Origin: Euryarchaeota archaeon UBA52
GTDB lineage: Archaea; Thermoplasmatota; Poseidoniia; Poseidoniales; Thalassarchaeaceae
Length of the DNA: 17,208 nt
Direction of reading: 5' to 3'
Assembly (NCBI GenBank): GCA_002505455.1
Contig: DAVB01000006.1
Coordinates: 1 to 17,208 of the forward strand
Shown here: positions 7,242 through 14,477 of the stretch, piece after piece
Layout of the letters: each line of letters opens with the position of its first letter
Numbering within the stretch: the stretch's first letter is position 1
The notes under the pieces: model-generated
Database searches by the model: none
Told to the model about the DNA's origin: nothing
Seen by the model: only the letters and a program-made list of their open reading frames with translations
Program-made: the position numbers and the translations under genes

Positions 7242-7445
7242 ATGAGCCACGTTTCAATGCATGATATCGATCAGATGTCGATGGAGCAGATGCTCAGGCG
7301 TCTCGAGGAGCTGCGTGAAGAACTCCTCCAGCTGAGGGCTCAGCAAGCACTTGGCGGATCTTCTTCCAACCCCGGTGAATTCAAACAGACTCGCAGAAGT
7401 ATCGCTAGACTTCTGACGAGCATAAACAGTGAGAGGAAGGAGTAG
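7242..7445 (+). CDS. rpl29: Large subunit ribosomal protein uL29
   Basis: uL29 is a small helical hairpin protein near the peptide tunnel exit, contacting uL23. The 67-residue product shows the expected SMEQMLRRLEELREELLQLRAQ helix, a short loop GGSSSNPGEF and the second helix KQTRRSIARLLTSINSERK. The frame is open far upstream inside uS3, but a GGAGGAGGAG ribosome binding site at the uS3 end places the start at the ATG one nucleotide after the uS3 stop. Confidence 0.94.
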   Translation: MSHVSMHDIDQMSMEQMLRRLEELREELLQLRAQQALGGSSSNPGEFKQTRRSIARLLTSINSERKE

Positions 7446-7452
7446 AGCCCAC

Positions 7453-7752
7453 ATGGCAGGTATTTGCAATTTATGTGGGCTGCCAGAAGAACTTTGTATA
7501 TGTCAGGAGATAGCGAAGGAACAACAAACAGCAGTAATTTCTACAGCAAGAAGGAGGTATGGAAAGATGGTTACTATCGTTGACGGAATTGATGATACGG
7601 CCATAGACATAAACCAACTGGCAAAGACTCTCAAATCTGCATGCGCAAGTGGTGGCACGGTAAAAGGGCGAGTCATAGAACTGCAAGGCGAGCACAAGAA
7701 GCGGGCTGCTAAAGTATTGGAGCAGAATGGTTACAGGGTGGAGGTGCGATGA
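7453..7752 (+). CDS. Translation initiation factor aIF1 (SUI1 family)
   Basis: aIF1 is the archaeal homologue of eIF1 and promotes accurate start-codon selection on the 30S subunit. The 99-residue product starts with a four-cysteine knuckle, CNLCGLPEELCIC (C5, C8, C15, C17), typical of archaeal SUI1 proteins, followed by the SUI1 fold: GKMVTIVDGID, LAKTLKSACASGGTVKG and AAKVLEQNGYRVEVR. GGAAGGAG about ten nt upstream supports the ATG at 7453. This position between uL29 and Rpp29 is a conserved archaeal arrangement. It overlaps Rpp29 by one nucleotide (TGATG). Confidence 0.93.
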   Translation: MAGICNLCGLPEELCICQEIAKEQQTAVISTARRRYGKMVTIVDGIDDTAIDINQLAKTLKSACASGGTVKGRVIELQGEHKKRAAKVLEQNGYRVEVR

Positions 7753-8012
7753 TGAGTTTGCTGAATCAACCATGGTTGGCCATGACCATCACAGTCATCG
7801 ACTCTAAGGACAATGGGCTAATAGGGCTCCAGGGTATGATTGTTGATGAAACCAAGCATACCCTGAGAGTGAGGTCACCAAAGGGGGTCCACGTGATTCC
7901 AAAGGACGTAATCAGATTCACACTTGACAATGGAGATACGGTCATAGAGGGGTCGAAAGTTACCCAAAGGCCGGAAGACAGAGTCAATCGAAGATACAGG
8001 AGGAATAGATGA
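7752..8012 (+). CDS. RNase P protein subunit Rpp29/Pop4 (archaeal RNase P component 1)
   Basis: Rpp29 binds the RNase P RNA and, with Rpp21, assists cleavage of pre-tRNA 5' leaders. The 86-residue product matches the small Sm-like fold of the family: GLIGLQGMIVDETKHTLRV, then KGVHVIPKDVIRFTL and a basic C-terminus RVNRRYRRNR. Two adjacent ATGs exist (7749 and 7752); GGAGG at 7740-7744 is better spaced from 7752, giving a one-nt overlap with the aIF1 stop. The gene is regularly found at this place in archaeal ribosomal operons. Confidence 0.9.
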   Translation: MSLLNQPWLAMTITVIDSKDNGLIGLQGMIVDETKHTLRVRSPKGVHVIPKDVIRFTLDNGDTVIEGSKVTQRPEDRVNRRYRRNR

Positions 8013-8350
8013 TGGCAAAGATAAGAGACATAGGAATCGATGTCAAAACTCCAGAGGGGCAATGGGATGGAAATGAGAATTGCCCATTCTACGGCTCACT
8101 TAGGGTCCGTGGCCAGATCATTGAAGGCAAGGTCTCGGCTGTCGGGATGGACAGCTCGATAATCCTAGAACGAGAGACAACACGTTACATGCCCAAGTAT
8201 GAGAGATATCAGAAGAGGACCCACCGTTACTCCGCACATCTTCCATCTTGCATAGGCGAGGTTTCCATCGGAGAAAGAGTGCGTGTCATGGAATGCCGAC
8301 CGCTCTCCAAGACTGTCAAGTTCTGTGTTATAGAGAAGGGGGACTTGTGA
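8012..8350 (+). CDS. rps17: Small subunit ribosomal protein uS17
   Basis: uS17 is a primary 16S rRNA binder in the 30S body. The 112-residue product has the archaeal form: an N-terminal RDIGIDVKTPEG, NCPFYGSLRVRGQIIEGKV, then the OB-fold core ERYQKRTHRYSAHLPSCIGEVSIGERVRVMECRPLSKTVKFCVI. ATGs at 8009 and 8012 are both served by GGAGG at 7999-8003; MAKIRDIG from 8012 looks most natural. The overlap with the Rpp29 stop is one nucleotide. Confidence 0.95.
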   Translation: MAKIRDIGIDVKTPEGQWDGNENCPFYGSLRVRGQIIEGKVSAVGMDSSIILERETTRYMPKYERYQKRTHRYSAHLPSCIGEVSIGERVRVMECRPLSKTVKFCVIEKGDL

Positions 8351-8748
8351 TGAAGGGAATCTCGAGCTCAGTGACTAACGCCCTACCCACTCAGGCCAAA
8401 ATGGATTGTGTTGACAACACAGGCGCCAAGATCGTCCAACTCATGAACGTTCTCCGCAAGGGCGGAGTAGCACGAAGATACCCCTCCGCAGGAGTTGGCG
8501 ACTTGATCAGGGTAACAGTGCGCCGCGGAACTCCTGAGATGCGTCGGCAGATATTCACCGCAGTCATCGTTCGTCAGAGAAGGCCATTCCGTAGAGTAGA
8601 TGGCACATGGGTTTCATTCGAAGATAACGCATGCGTCATCACCAATGAGAAAGGCGAACTTCGAGGATCGGATATCAAGGGCCCGATCAGCAGAGAAGCT
8701 GCTGAGCGTTGGCCCAGAATCGCAGCAACGGCAAAACAAATTGTATGA
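8350..8748 (+). CDS. rpl14: Large subunit ribosomal protein uL14
   Basis: uL14 sits at the subunit interface and contributes to bridges with the 30S subunit. The 132-residue product has the hallmark MDCVDNTGAKIVQLMNV, RRYPSAGVGDLIRVTVRRGTP and the closing VITNEKGELRGSDIKGPI. The frame is open upstream inside uS17, but the ATG overlapping the uS17 stop (TGATG), with AAGGGGG just before it, is the natural start and gives a standard family length. Confidence 0.96.
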   Translation: MKGISSSVTNALPTQAKMDCVDNTGAKIVQLMNVLRKGGVARRYPSAGVGDLIRVTVRRGTPEMRRQIFTAVIVRQRRPFRRVDGTWVSFEDNACVITNEKGELRGSDIKGPISREAAERWPRIAATAKQIV

Positions 8749-8761
8749 TGGAGGTGGATGT

Positions 8762-9199
8762 ATGTCAAGTAAGCAACCAGGCAAGCAGAGAAAGGCACAG
8801 TTCAATGCGCCTCTACATGTAAAGAGGAAGCGCATCAGAGCCAGACTTAGGACTGATGACCCCGAACTCGCAGCTATCAGGACAGTTACAGTCAGAGTAG
8901 GTGACGAGGTAGAGGTCCTAAGGGGAGATTTCGGGAGTCCGAACTCGGCAAAGGCCGATTCAAGGGGCAAGAGACTTGGACAGGCACGCGGTAAAAGCGG
9001 CGTACGAGCCAAAATCGTGGCTGTCGATACTGGCACTGGCACAGTCCAAGTTGACGGAGTATCGATCTCGACTGCAGACGGGAAAGAGGAGCCTCTGCCC
9101 ATACATGCATCCAACATAGTTGTAGTCACGTTGGATGACACAGATCCACTCCGAATTGGAAGAATACTCGAGCGTGCTAAAGGAGGTAGAGCAGAATGA
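8762..9199 (+). CDS. rpl24: Large subunit ribosomal protein uL24 with an enlarged KOW loop
   Basis: uL24 is an assembly initiator of the 50S subunit. The 145-residue product has the archaeal N-terminus SKQPGKQRKAQFNAPLHVKRK and a KOW-type SH3 fold starting RVGDEVEVLRGDF. About 21 residues more than usual lie between RGDF (54-57) and the KIVAVD strand, rich in Gly, Ser, Lys and Arg (KADSRGKRLGQARGKS). The rest (VQVDGVSISTADGKEEPLPIHASNIVV) is normal. GGAGGTGG at 8750-8757 sets the ATG at 8762 despite an open frame upstream. It overlaps eS4 by four nucleotides (ATGA). Confidence 0.94.
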   Translation: MSSKQPGKQRKAQFNAPLHVKRKRIRARLRTDDPELAAIRTVTVRVGDEVEVLRGDFGSPNSAKADSRGKRLGQARGKSGVRAKIVAVDTGTGTVQVDGVSISTADGKEEPLPIHASNIVVVTLDDTDPLRIGRILERAKGGRAE

Positions 9200-9894
9200 G
9201 TAGTAGCCACATGAAGCGACTTACAATGCCTAGAACGTGGCCACTTCCACGAAAGACGAATGTTTGGGTCCAGAAGCCCGATCCCTCGGGACACCCTCTC
9301 GAGATGTGTATGCCCATTGGCATAATACTCAGGGACGTACTCAAGCTCTCAAGAAGTCAGAGAGAGTCAAAGCGAATCTTGGCGACAAGGAAGGTAATGG
9401 TCGATGGCAGAGTCGTCGTCGACCATGGCCGCGCCGTCGGTCTGATGGATGTCCTGACCGTAGGCGATGACAATTATCGTTGTGTCTTGGACACCAACGG
9501 CAAACTGAGATACAGATCAATACCCAAGAAAGAAGCATCTGCAAAGCCCTGCCGCATCGTCAACAAGACTACGATTAAGGGCGGAAAGATGCAGTATACC
9601 CTCCACGATGGACGAACATTCCTTTCCGAAACCCCAGATGAGTATTCGATAGGGGATACTCTGGTCATATCGCTCCCCGGTCAAGAAATATCGGCTCATC
9701 ACCCATTCGAGGCAGGAGCAGTGGCCTACATGACAGGCGGTTCGCACGTGGGAGAGACTTCGAAAATCAAGGAAATCGAGATTAAGCGATCGACCAGGCC
9801 GAATGAGGTCGTATTCGATGAGTTCGGAACAATCGCGTCATATGCTTTCGTCATACCGAGCGCCAAGACACTTCCGTTGGAGGCTAATCCATGA
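9196..9894 (+). CDS. rps4e: Small subunit ribosomal protein eS4
   Basis: eS4 is the archaeal/eukaryotic 30S protein shared with the eukaryotic ribosome and absent from bacteria. The 232-residue product has the N-terminal HMKRLTMPRTWPLPRK, an S4-type RNA-binding region LPIGIILRDVL-like (MPIGIILRDVLKLSRSQRE, ILATRKVMVDGRVVVD), a central domain with LHDGRTFL, and a C-terminal KOW-like part AVAYMTGGSHVGETSKIKEIE. GGAGGT at 9182-9187 precedes an ATG that overlaps the uL24 stop. Confidence 0.96.
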   Translation: MSSSHMKRLTMPRTWPLPRKTNVWVQKPDPSGHPLEMCMPIGIILRDVLKLSRSQRESKRILATRKVMVDGRVVVDHGRAVGLMDVLTVGDDNYRCVLDTNGKLRYRSIPKKEASAKPCRIVNKTTIKGGKMQYTLHDGRTFLSETPDEYSIGDTLVISLPGQEISAHHPFEAGAVAYMTGGSHVGETSKIKEIEIKRSTRPNEVVFDEFGTIASYAFVIPSAKTLPLEANP

Positions 9895-10418
9895 GTAAGC
9901 AGTCGAATCCAATGCTAACCCCCCGTATCACTAAGGTTACGGTGAATATAGGGGTAGGCGAAGGGGGAAATCGCCTGATGCTCGCAGAGCGAGTTCTAGA
10001 GTCTCTTACTGGACAGAAGCCAGTCAGGACCCTTTCAAGGAAGACCAACAGGGATCTAGGCACCAGGATAGGGGCTCCTATTGGCTGCAAGGTAACAATC
10101 AGGGACTCAGATAAAGCAAGCGAGTTCCTCAAGAATGCTCTTTGGGTGAGGGAGAACACGATTCACGGGTGGTCTTTTGATGATTCAGGCAACTTGTCCT
10201 TTGGAATAGCCGATTACACCGATTTCCCTGAAATGAAGTACGATCCCGATATCGGAATATTCGGACTCGACGTCAACATAGTCCTGGAGCGACCCGGACA
10301 CAGGGTACAAAGACGGCGACATGCATCTAGTAAATTACCAAGCCATCATCGAGTCTCGAGAGATGAATGCAAGGCATGGTTCAAAGATACATTCGGAATA
10401 ACAATCATGGAGGAGTGA
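9891..10418 (+). CDS. rpl5: Large subunit ribosomal protein uL5
   Basis: uL5 binds 5S rRNA together with uL18 and forms part of the central protuberance, contacting the P-site tRNA. The 175-residue product shows PRITKVTVNIGVGEGGNRL, ARVLESLTGQ-like VLESLTGQKPVRTLSRKTN, IGAPIGCKVTIR, and YDPDIGIFGLDVNIVLERPG. The start overlaps the eS4 stop (ATGA), preceded by GGAGG. Length is typical. Confidence 0.96.
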   Translation: MSKQSNPMLTPRITKVTVNIGVGEGGNRLMLAERVLESLTGQKPVRTLSRKTNRDLGTRIGAPIGCKVTIRDSDKASEFLKNALWVRENTIHGWSFDDSGNLSFGIADYTDFPEMKYDPDIGIFGLDVNIVLERPGHRVQRRRHASSKLPSHHRVSRDECKAWFKDTFGITIMEE

Positions 10419-10423
10419 ATTCT

Positions 10424-10576
10424 ATGGCACGTGAGCATGGTGAAGAAATTGGACGCACACTTGGTTGCCGCCGATGCGGTAGAAAGCGCGGCATGATCCG
10501 CAGACACGGACTCAGACTTTGCCGTCAGTGTTTCAGGGACGTGGCCCCCGAGATAGGATTCAAGAAATTTAATTGA
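10424..10576 (+). CDS. rps14: Small subunit ribosomal protein uS14 (zinc-binding form)
   Basis: uS14 stabilises the head of the 30S subunit. The 50-residue product is the short zinc-binding type with two CxxC pairs, C15/C18 (GCRRCGRKRG) and C33/C36 (LCRQCFRD), and the conserved ending IGFKKFN. The frame is open further upstream inside uL5, but the GGAGGAG motif at the uL5 end, about eight nt ahead, marks the ATG at 10424. The stop codon is part of TGAGGTGA, the ribosome binding site of uS8. Confidence 0.95.
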   Translation: MAREHGEEIGRTLGCRRCGRKRGMIRRHGLRLCRQCFRDVAPEIGFKKFN

Positions 10577-10586
10577 GGTGATATGA

Positions 10587-10976
10587 ATGCAGTTTGACCC
10601 ACTCTCTGACGCCTTCGTGCGGATATACAATGCTGAACAGGCAGGCCATTACGAGGTCTCTGTTAGCCCTGCTAGTAAACTGCTAGAAAGAATGCTATTG
10701 ATTATGCAATCGTCAGGATACGTGGGGGAGTTCCAGCGTATATCCGATGGCCGTGGGGATGCCTTCCGCGTAGAGCTCATAGGAGCCATAAACCGATGCG
10801 GCGTAATCAAACCCAGATATTCGGTAAAGAGAACCGACTTCGATAAGTGGGAGTCCAGATTCCTGCCTGCGCGAGACTTCGGTCTGCTAATCGTTTCTAC
10901 AAATCAAGGAGTCATGAATCATCATGACGCCAAGAAGGAGCGTGTTGGAGGACGCCTTCTTGCGTATATTTTCTGA
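10587..10976 (+). CDS. rps8: Small subunit ribosomal protein uS8
   Basis: uS8 binds helix 21 of 16S rRNA in the 30S platform. The 129-residue product has the expected DPLSDAFVRIYNAEQAG, the SGYVGEFQRISDGRG segment, INRCGVIKPRYSVK, and a C-terminal half with RDFGLLIVSTNQGVMNHHDAKKE. GAGGTGA at 10576-10581 is fused with the uS14 stop; the ATG at 10587 is in frame, while a closer ATG at 10583 is out of frame. Confidence 0.96.
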   Translation: MQFDPLSDAFVRIYNAEQAGHYEVSVSPASKLLERMLLIMQSSGYVGEFQRISDGRGDAFRVELIGAINRCGVIKPRYSVKRTDFDKWESRFLPARDFGLLIVSTNQGVMNHHDAKKERVGGRLLAYIF

Positions 10977-10988
10977 GAGGTGATACAT

Positions 10989-11546
10989 ATGCCATTACTC
11001 GACAGCATCACCCACAAGATCGACCTCCCAGAGGGCGTGTCAGCCAACATAGATGGCGACGATGTCACTTTCTCCAAAGACGGCTCATCGATATCTAGGA
11101 CATTCCGAAATTCAAGAATCACCATAAGCTCAGTTGATGGCCAGATTCACGTTTTCTGTGATCTCCCCAGGAGAGAGCATAAGGCGTTGTCCGGAACATG
11201 GGCCGCGCACCTAAGAAACATGATTAGAGGCATAGACAAGGGCTTCGAGTACAGGCTCAAGGCAGTCTATTCCCACTTCCCCATGACTCTCAAGGTCGAT
11301 GGCAATGTCATGACAATAACCAATCTCTTCGGAGAGAAGGTCCCCCGATTCGCGAATCTCCCTTGGACGCCCGGAGAGGTCCAAGTCCGCGTCGAGAACA
11401 AGGTGGACGTCATAGTGACCGGTGCCGATAGGGAGAAGGTAGGGCAGACGGCTGCCAACATAGAGCGTTCTTGCAAGATTAGGAAGAGAGACAGGAGAGT
11501 GTTCCAGGACGGAATATACATCGTCTCCAAGGACGGAGAGAGGTGA
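10989..11546 (+). CDS. rpl6: Large subunit ribosomal protein uL6
   Basis: uL6 binds near the sarcin-ricin loop, at the factor-binding site of the 50S subunit. The 185-residue product shows the two-repeat fold: an N-terminal IDLPEGVSANIDGDDVTFSK, GTWAAHLRNMIRGIDKGFEYRL, the MTLKVDGNVMTITNLFGEK second repeat, and GADREKVGQTAANIERSCKIRKRDRRVFQDGIY at the end. GAGGTG at 10977-10982 places the start at ATG 10989; the GTG at 10980 lies inside that site. Confidence 0.96.
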   Translation: MPLLDSITHKIDLPEGVSANIDGDDVTFSKDGSSISRTFRNSRITISSVDGQIHVFCDLPRREHKALSGTWAAHLRNMIRGIDKGFEYRLKAVYSHFPMTLKVDGNVMTITNLFGEKVPRFANLPWTPGEVQVRVENKVDVIVTGADREKVGQTAANIERSCKIRKRDRRVFQDGIYIVSKDGER

Positions 11547-11550
11547 AAAC

Positions 11551-12231
11551 ATGGATTATGAATCAATGACCGTCGCCCAGCTCAAAGATCTGTTGAAGGA
11601 AAGAGGCCTCAAAGTCAGCGGAAAGAAGTCCGAACTCATCGAGCGACTTTCTGATGCCGGGACTTCGCCGGAACCCGTTTCAGACGAGGCTCAAAATACA
11701 GAAGAAGCAGTCGAAATCGAAGAGTCTGAGACGATTGACGACGAGGACTTCGACGAGGAGTTCTTCGATGAGGATTGGGATGATGAAGACGGGGAGTACG
11801 TGACTCGCCAGAAACCCGTCTTGGATGACGAGACAAAGGCAGCGCTCCTAACAAGAAAGTCCCAGCGATCATCAATGCCCAAGTTCAGGCGTCAGGAATG
11901 GTTCCGTTACTTCAGGTTGGCTAGAACAGGATGGAGGAAGCCCAAGGGATATCAATCAAAACAGCGACTCAATATGAAGTACAGGACCCCTATGGTACGA
12001 ATAGGGCACAGGAAGATAGCGTCTGTGAGGGGATTACACCCCTCGGGTTTCGAGGAAGTCCTAGTCAACACGCTCTCAGAGCTGGACGGACTCGACCCTG
12101 AGCGTCAGGCAGTTAGAATCGGCTCGAAGGTGGGCAATAGAAAGCGCTCCGTAATGCACGACCGCGCCGACCAACTTGGGCTTAGGGTACTCAACAGGCG
12201 CAGAATCCAGAGGAAGGGGGATATGAGATGA
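11551..12231 (+). CDS. rpl32e: Large subunit ribosomal protein eL32 with N-terminal SAP domain
   Basis: The C-terminal ~135 residues are eL32 of the 50S subunit, with MPKFRRQEWFRYFRLA, WRKPKGYQSKQRLNMKY, ASVRGLHPSGFEEVLV and AVRIGSKVGNRKRSVM. Ahead of it lies a separate module: residues 6-36 (MTVAQLKDLLKERGLKVSGKK..LIERL) match the SAP consensus, a two-helix nucleic-acid-binding motif, followed by a very acidic linker (about 45-82, DDEDFDEEFFDEDWDDEDGE). Haloarchaeal eL32 proteins also carry an N-terminal helix-hairpin-helix-like extension and acidic linker, so an added nucleic-acid-binding module is a plausible parallel. AGGTGA fused with the uL6 stop precedes the ATG, and no better internal start is evident. 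It overlaps eL19 by four nt. Confidence 0.93.
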   Translation: MDYESMTVAQLKDLLKERGLKVSGKKSELIERLSDAGTSPEPVSDEAQNTEEAVEIEESETIDDEDFDEEFFDEDWDDEDGEYVTRQKPVLDDETKAALLTRKSQRSSMPKFRRQEWFRYFRLARTGWRKPKGYQSKQRLNMKYRTPMVRIGHRKIASVRGLHPSGFEEVLVNTLSELDGLDPERQAVRIGSKVGNRKRSVMHDRADQLGLRVLNRRRIQRKGDMR

Positions 12232-12704
12232 TAATCTCCAACCAGAAGAGACTCGCTGCAGACATACTCTCCAGGAGAGAGGGTCGCACGGTAGGCATCC
12301 ACAGGATATGGATTAATCCGGACTACCTTGATGAGGTTACGAATGCAGTTCAGAAGGATGATGTCAGGCAACTCATAGAAGAGGGCGTCATAAAAGCCAA
12401 GCCCCTGGTTGGGAACAGCAGAGGGCGAGCACGTAAGGCCGAATCCCAGAAGGCCAAAGGCAGAAGGAAAGGCCACGGTTCAAGAAAGGGAACTGCGAAT
12501 GCCAGAAACCCACGAAAGCACCGCTGGATGAAGACAATCCGAGCCCAGCGCAGAGCCTTGAAGGATTTGCGATCTGACAACACCATCACTCCGAGCCAGT
12601 ATCGTTACTTCTACAGGAAGGCGAAAGGCGGATCATACAGGTCAGTGGCTCATCTAAAGACCAATATTGAACTCGAAGGAATCGAGATGGGGGGTGAGGC
12701 ATGA
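12228..12704 (+). CDS. rpl19e: Large subunit ribosomal protein eL19
   Basis: eL19 is an archaeal/eukaryotic 50S protein that forms an intersubunit bridge. The 158-residue product begins NQKRLAADILSRREGRTVGIHRIWI, continues with IEEGVIKAKPLVGNSRGRARK and a long basic helix (KGRRKGHGSRKGTANARNPRK), and ends RYFYRKAKGGSYRSVAHLK. The ATG overlaps the eL32 stop (ATGA). Length and motif order are typical. Confidence 0.95.
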   Translation: MIISNQKRLAADILSRREGRTVGIHRIWINPDYLDEVTNAVQKDDVRQLIEEGVIKAKPLVGNSRGRARKAESQKAKGRRKGHGSRKGTANARNPRKHRWMKTIRAQRRALKDLRSDNTITPSQYRYFYRKAKGGSYRSVAHLKTNIELEGIEMGGEA

Positions 12705-13213
12705 TGCCATCAGGAAAGAATCAGAGACTCCGCTACAAGCGTCGTGAGAATGGCCTTACAGATTACAGGAGAAGACTTCGAATGCTCCGAGGGGGCCTTC
12801 CCAGGGCAGTAGTCAGGGTGAGTAACACCCAGGTGACTTGTCAAGTAGTCGAATATGCCCCTGGTGGAGACAAGGTCATTGTCGAGGTGAAGACATCCTC
12901 CCTAACAGAGAAGCACGGATGGCCTATCGACGCCTCAAGGAAATCGGTACCTGCAAGCTATCTAACAGGTTTCGCAGCAGGAAAGAAGGCAATAGCGGCT
13001 GGCTGCGAGACAGCAATTCTCGACATAGGCCTAGCAGCTTCAACCAAGGGCAATAGGGTCTATGCAGCTCTGAAGGGCATGATCGATGCCGGTCTTGAAA
13101 TCCCTCATGGAGAGGATGTTTTGCCCTCTGAGGAGAGAATCATGGGATCCCATATAGACGATTCACTGGCAACCTTCGTCGAATCAACGAAGAAAAGCAT
13201 TGAGGAGGCATAA
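12701..13213 (+). CDS. rpl18: Large subunit ribosomal protein uL18
   Basis: uL18 binds 5S rRNA with uL5 in the central protuberance. The 170-residue product starts with RYKRRENGLTDYRRRLRMLR, then PRAVVRVSNTQVTCQVVEY, SVPASYLTGFAAGKKAI, AILDIGLAASTKGNRVYAALKGMIDAGLEIPHGE, as in archaea. ATGs occur at 12701 and 12704; the former overlaps the eL19 stop by four nt, and either may be used. GGGGTGAG lies just upstream. Confidence 0.95.
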   Translation: MMPSGKNQRLRYKRRENGLTDYRRRLRMLRGGLPRAVVRVSNTQVTCQVVEYAPGGDKVIVEVKTSSLTEKHGWPIDASRKSVPASYLTGFAAGKKAIAAGCETAILDIGLAASTKGNRVYAALKGMIDAGLEIPHGEDVLPSEERIMGSHIDDSLATFVESTKKSIEEA

Positions 13214-13215
13214 AG

Positions 13216-14001
13216 ATGAGCGAAGAGGAAATCGAACAAACAGATGAGGAAATCCCCTCTCTGGCAACAGGCTTGGCGATAGCATTCGGCTATGCCGATG
13301 CGCCAGAGCCCGAATCCGGCACAAGACGGAGAGGCGGCCCTGATAGATTCGCCGAACTCAGGCAGTGGTCCCCAAAGACGAGACTGGGAAGGATGGTTCT
13401 GGATGGAGAAGTACTGACTTACCAGCAGGCTCTAGCCACCGGCTTGCCAATACGGGAAGTTGAGATCATCGATGCTTTGATCCCCAATCTCGAAGAAGAT
13501 GTCCTCGCAGTAAATATGATCCAGAGAATGACCGACTCGGGGAGAAGGGTCCGATTCAACGTGCTTTGCGTAGTCGGGAATCACGATGGTTACGTTGGCC
13601 TTGCAATATGCAAGGGCAAGGAAGTAGCCAGCACCATACAGAAGGCGATAACAAAGGCAAAACTCGACCTAATACCGGTGATGCGCGGAAACGGCTCCTG
13701 GGAGTCCGGCCAAGGACCCGGGAAGAGCGTCCCAATCAAGGTGACAGGAAGATCAGGCTCTACGCGTGTGACTCTGATGCCGGCACCAGCAGGAAAGGGA
13801 CTTGTCATAGGAGATACGGGCAGGAGAGTTCTGAGCAAGGCAGGAATCACTGATGTATGGTCCAGTACAGCAGGACAGACCAGGACTACAATCAACTTCG
13901 CACAAGCCACATACAATGCCCTCAAGCAACTCAACAGGACTCGAATTGGAGATCAGGACAAGCTCAGGTTGCATATCACGCGCGGGGAGGTGGGCGCATG
14001 A
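13216..14001 (+). CDS. rps5: Small subunit ribosomal protein uS5
   Basis: uS5 acts in mRNA unwinding and decoding fidelity at the 30S entry channel. The 261-residue product has the family core: LDGEVLTYQQALATGLPIRE, RVRFNVLCVVGNHDGYVGLA, the RGNGSWESGQGPGKSVP loop, VTLMPAPAGKGLVIGDTGRRVLSKAGITDVWS and TINFAQATYNALK. The first ~40 residues are an acidic, low-complexity extension (MSEEEIEQTDEEIPS, DAPEPESG) making it longer than usual. GAGGAGG at 13202-13208 supports the ATG. It overlaps uL30 by four nucleotides. Confidence 0.96.
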   Translation: MSEEEIEQTDEEIPSLATGLAIAFGYADAPEPESGTRRRGGPDRFAELRQWSPKTRLGRMVLDGEVLTYQQALATGLPIREVEIIDALIPNLEEDVLAVNMIQRMTDSGRRVRFNVLCVVGNHDGYVGLAICKGKEVASTIQKAITKAKLDLIPVMRGNGSWESGQGPGKSVPIKVTGRSGSTRVTLMPAPAGKGLVIGDTGRRVLSKAGITDVWSSTAGQTRTTINFAQATYNALKQLNRTRIGDQDKLRLHITRGEVGA

Positions 14002-14468
14002 CCCATCTCGTGATACGAGCCAGGAGTGACAGGGGCGTCGAGCGGTCCATTCGAGAGACTATGTCGATGCTGAACCTGACGAAAGTAAACCATGCAACGA
14101 TTATCCCCGATAGGCCAACATACGCAGGCATGCTCCAGAAGGCAAAAGACTTCGTCACTTGGGGCGAAGTTGACGCTGAAACAATCGCTACGCTCCTTCG
14201 GGAGAGAGGCAGAATGTCCGGCGATAAGCCAGTCACTGACGATGCGATTTCAAATGGCAGCGAATATGACTCCATAGACTCCTTTGCATCCGCACTCGCC
14301 ACTGGCGATGCTACGATGAAATCCGTTGAGGGGCTGAAACCGGTTCTAAGACTCCATCCTCCAAGAGGTGCAAAGGGATGGGGCGGTATCAAGCGCGCCT
14401 ACAGCACCGGCGGAGCCCTGGGCTTCAGGGGTCCTGCAATCGCTGATCTCGCTTCAAGGATGGTATGA
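13998..14468 (+). CDS. rpl30: Large subunit ribosomal protein uL30
   Basis: uL30 is a 50S protein; archaea carry the long form seen here. The 156-residue product opens with HLVIRARSDRGVERSIRETMSMLNLTKVNHATIIPD, contains YAGMLQKAKDFVTWGEVD and ends with VLRLHPPRGAKGWGGIKRAYSTGGALG. The frame is open upstream inside uS5, but GGGGAGGTG followed by an ATG overlapping the uS5 stop gives the natural start. The stop is part of TGAGGTG, the site for uL15. Confidence 0.95.
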   Translation: MTHLVIRARSDRGVERSIRETMSMLNLTKVNHATIIPDRPTYAGMLQKAKDFVTWGEVDAETIATLLRERGRMSGDKPVTDDAISNGSEYDSIDSFASALATGDATMKSVEGLKPVLRLHPPRGAKGWGGIKRAYSTGGALGFRGPAIADLASRMV

Positions 14469-14477
14469 GGTGTTAAC

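Noticed and set aside
7453..8012. aIF1 and RNase P Rpp29 inserted among ribosomal protein genes as a novel linkage
   Set aside because: This arrangement between uL29 and uS17 is a known conserved feature of archaeal ribosomal operons.
8614..9294. Long minus-strand ORF (226 codons) opposite uL14/uL24/eS4
   Set aside because: Antisense to three certain ribosomal protein genes with no family resemblance.
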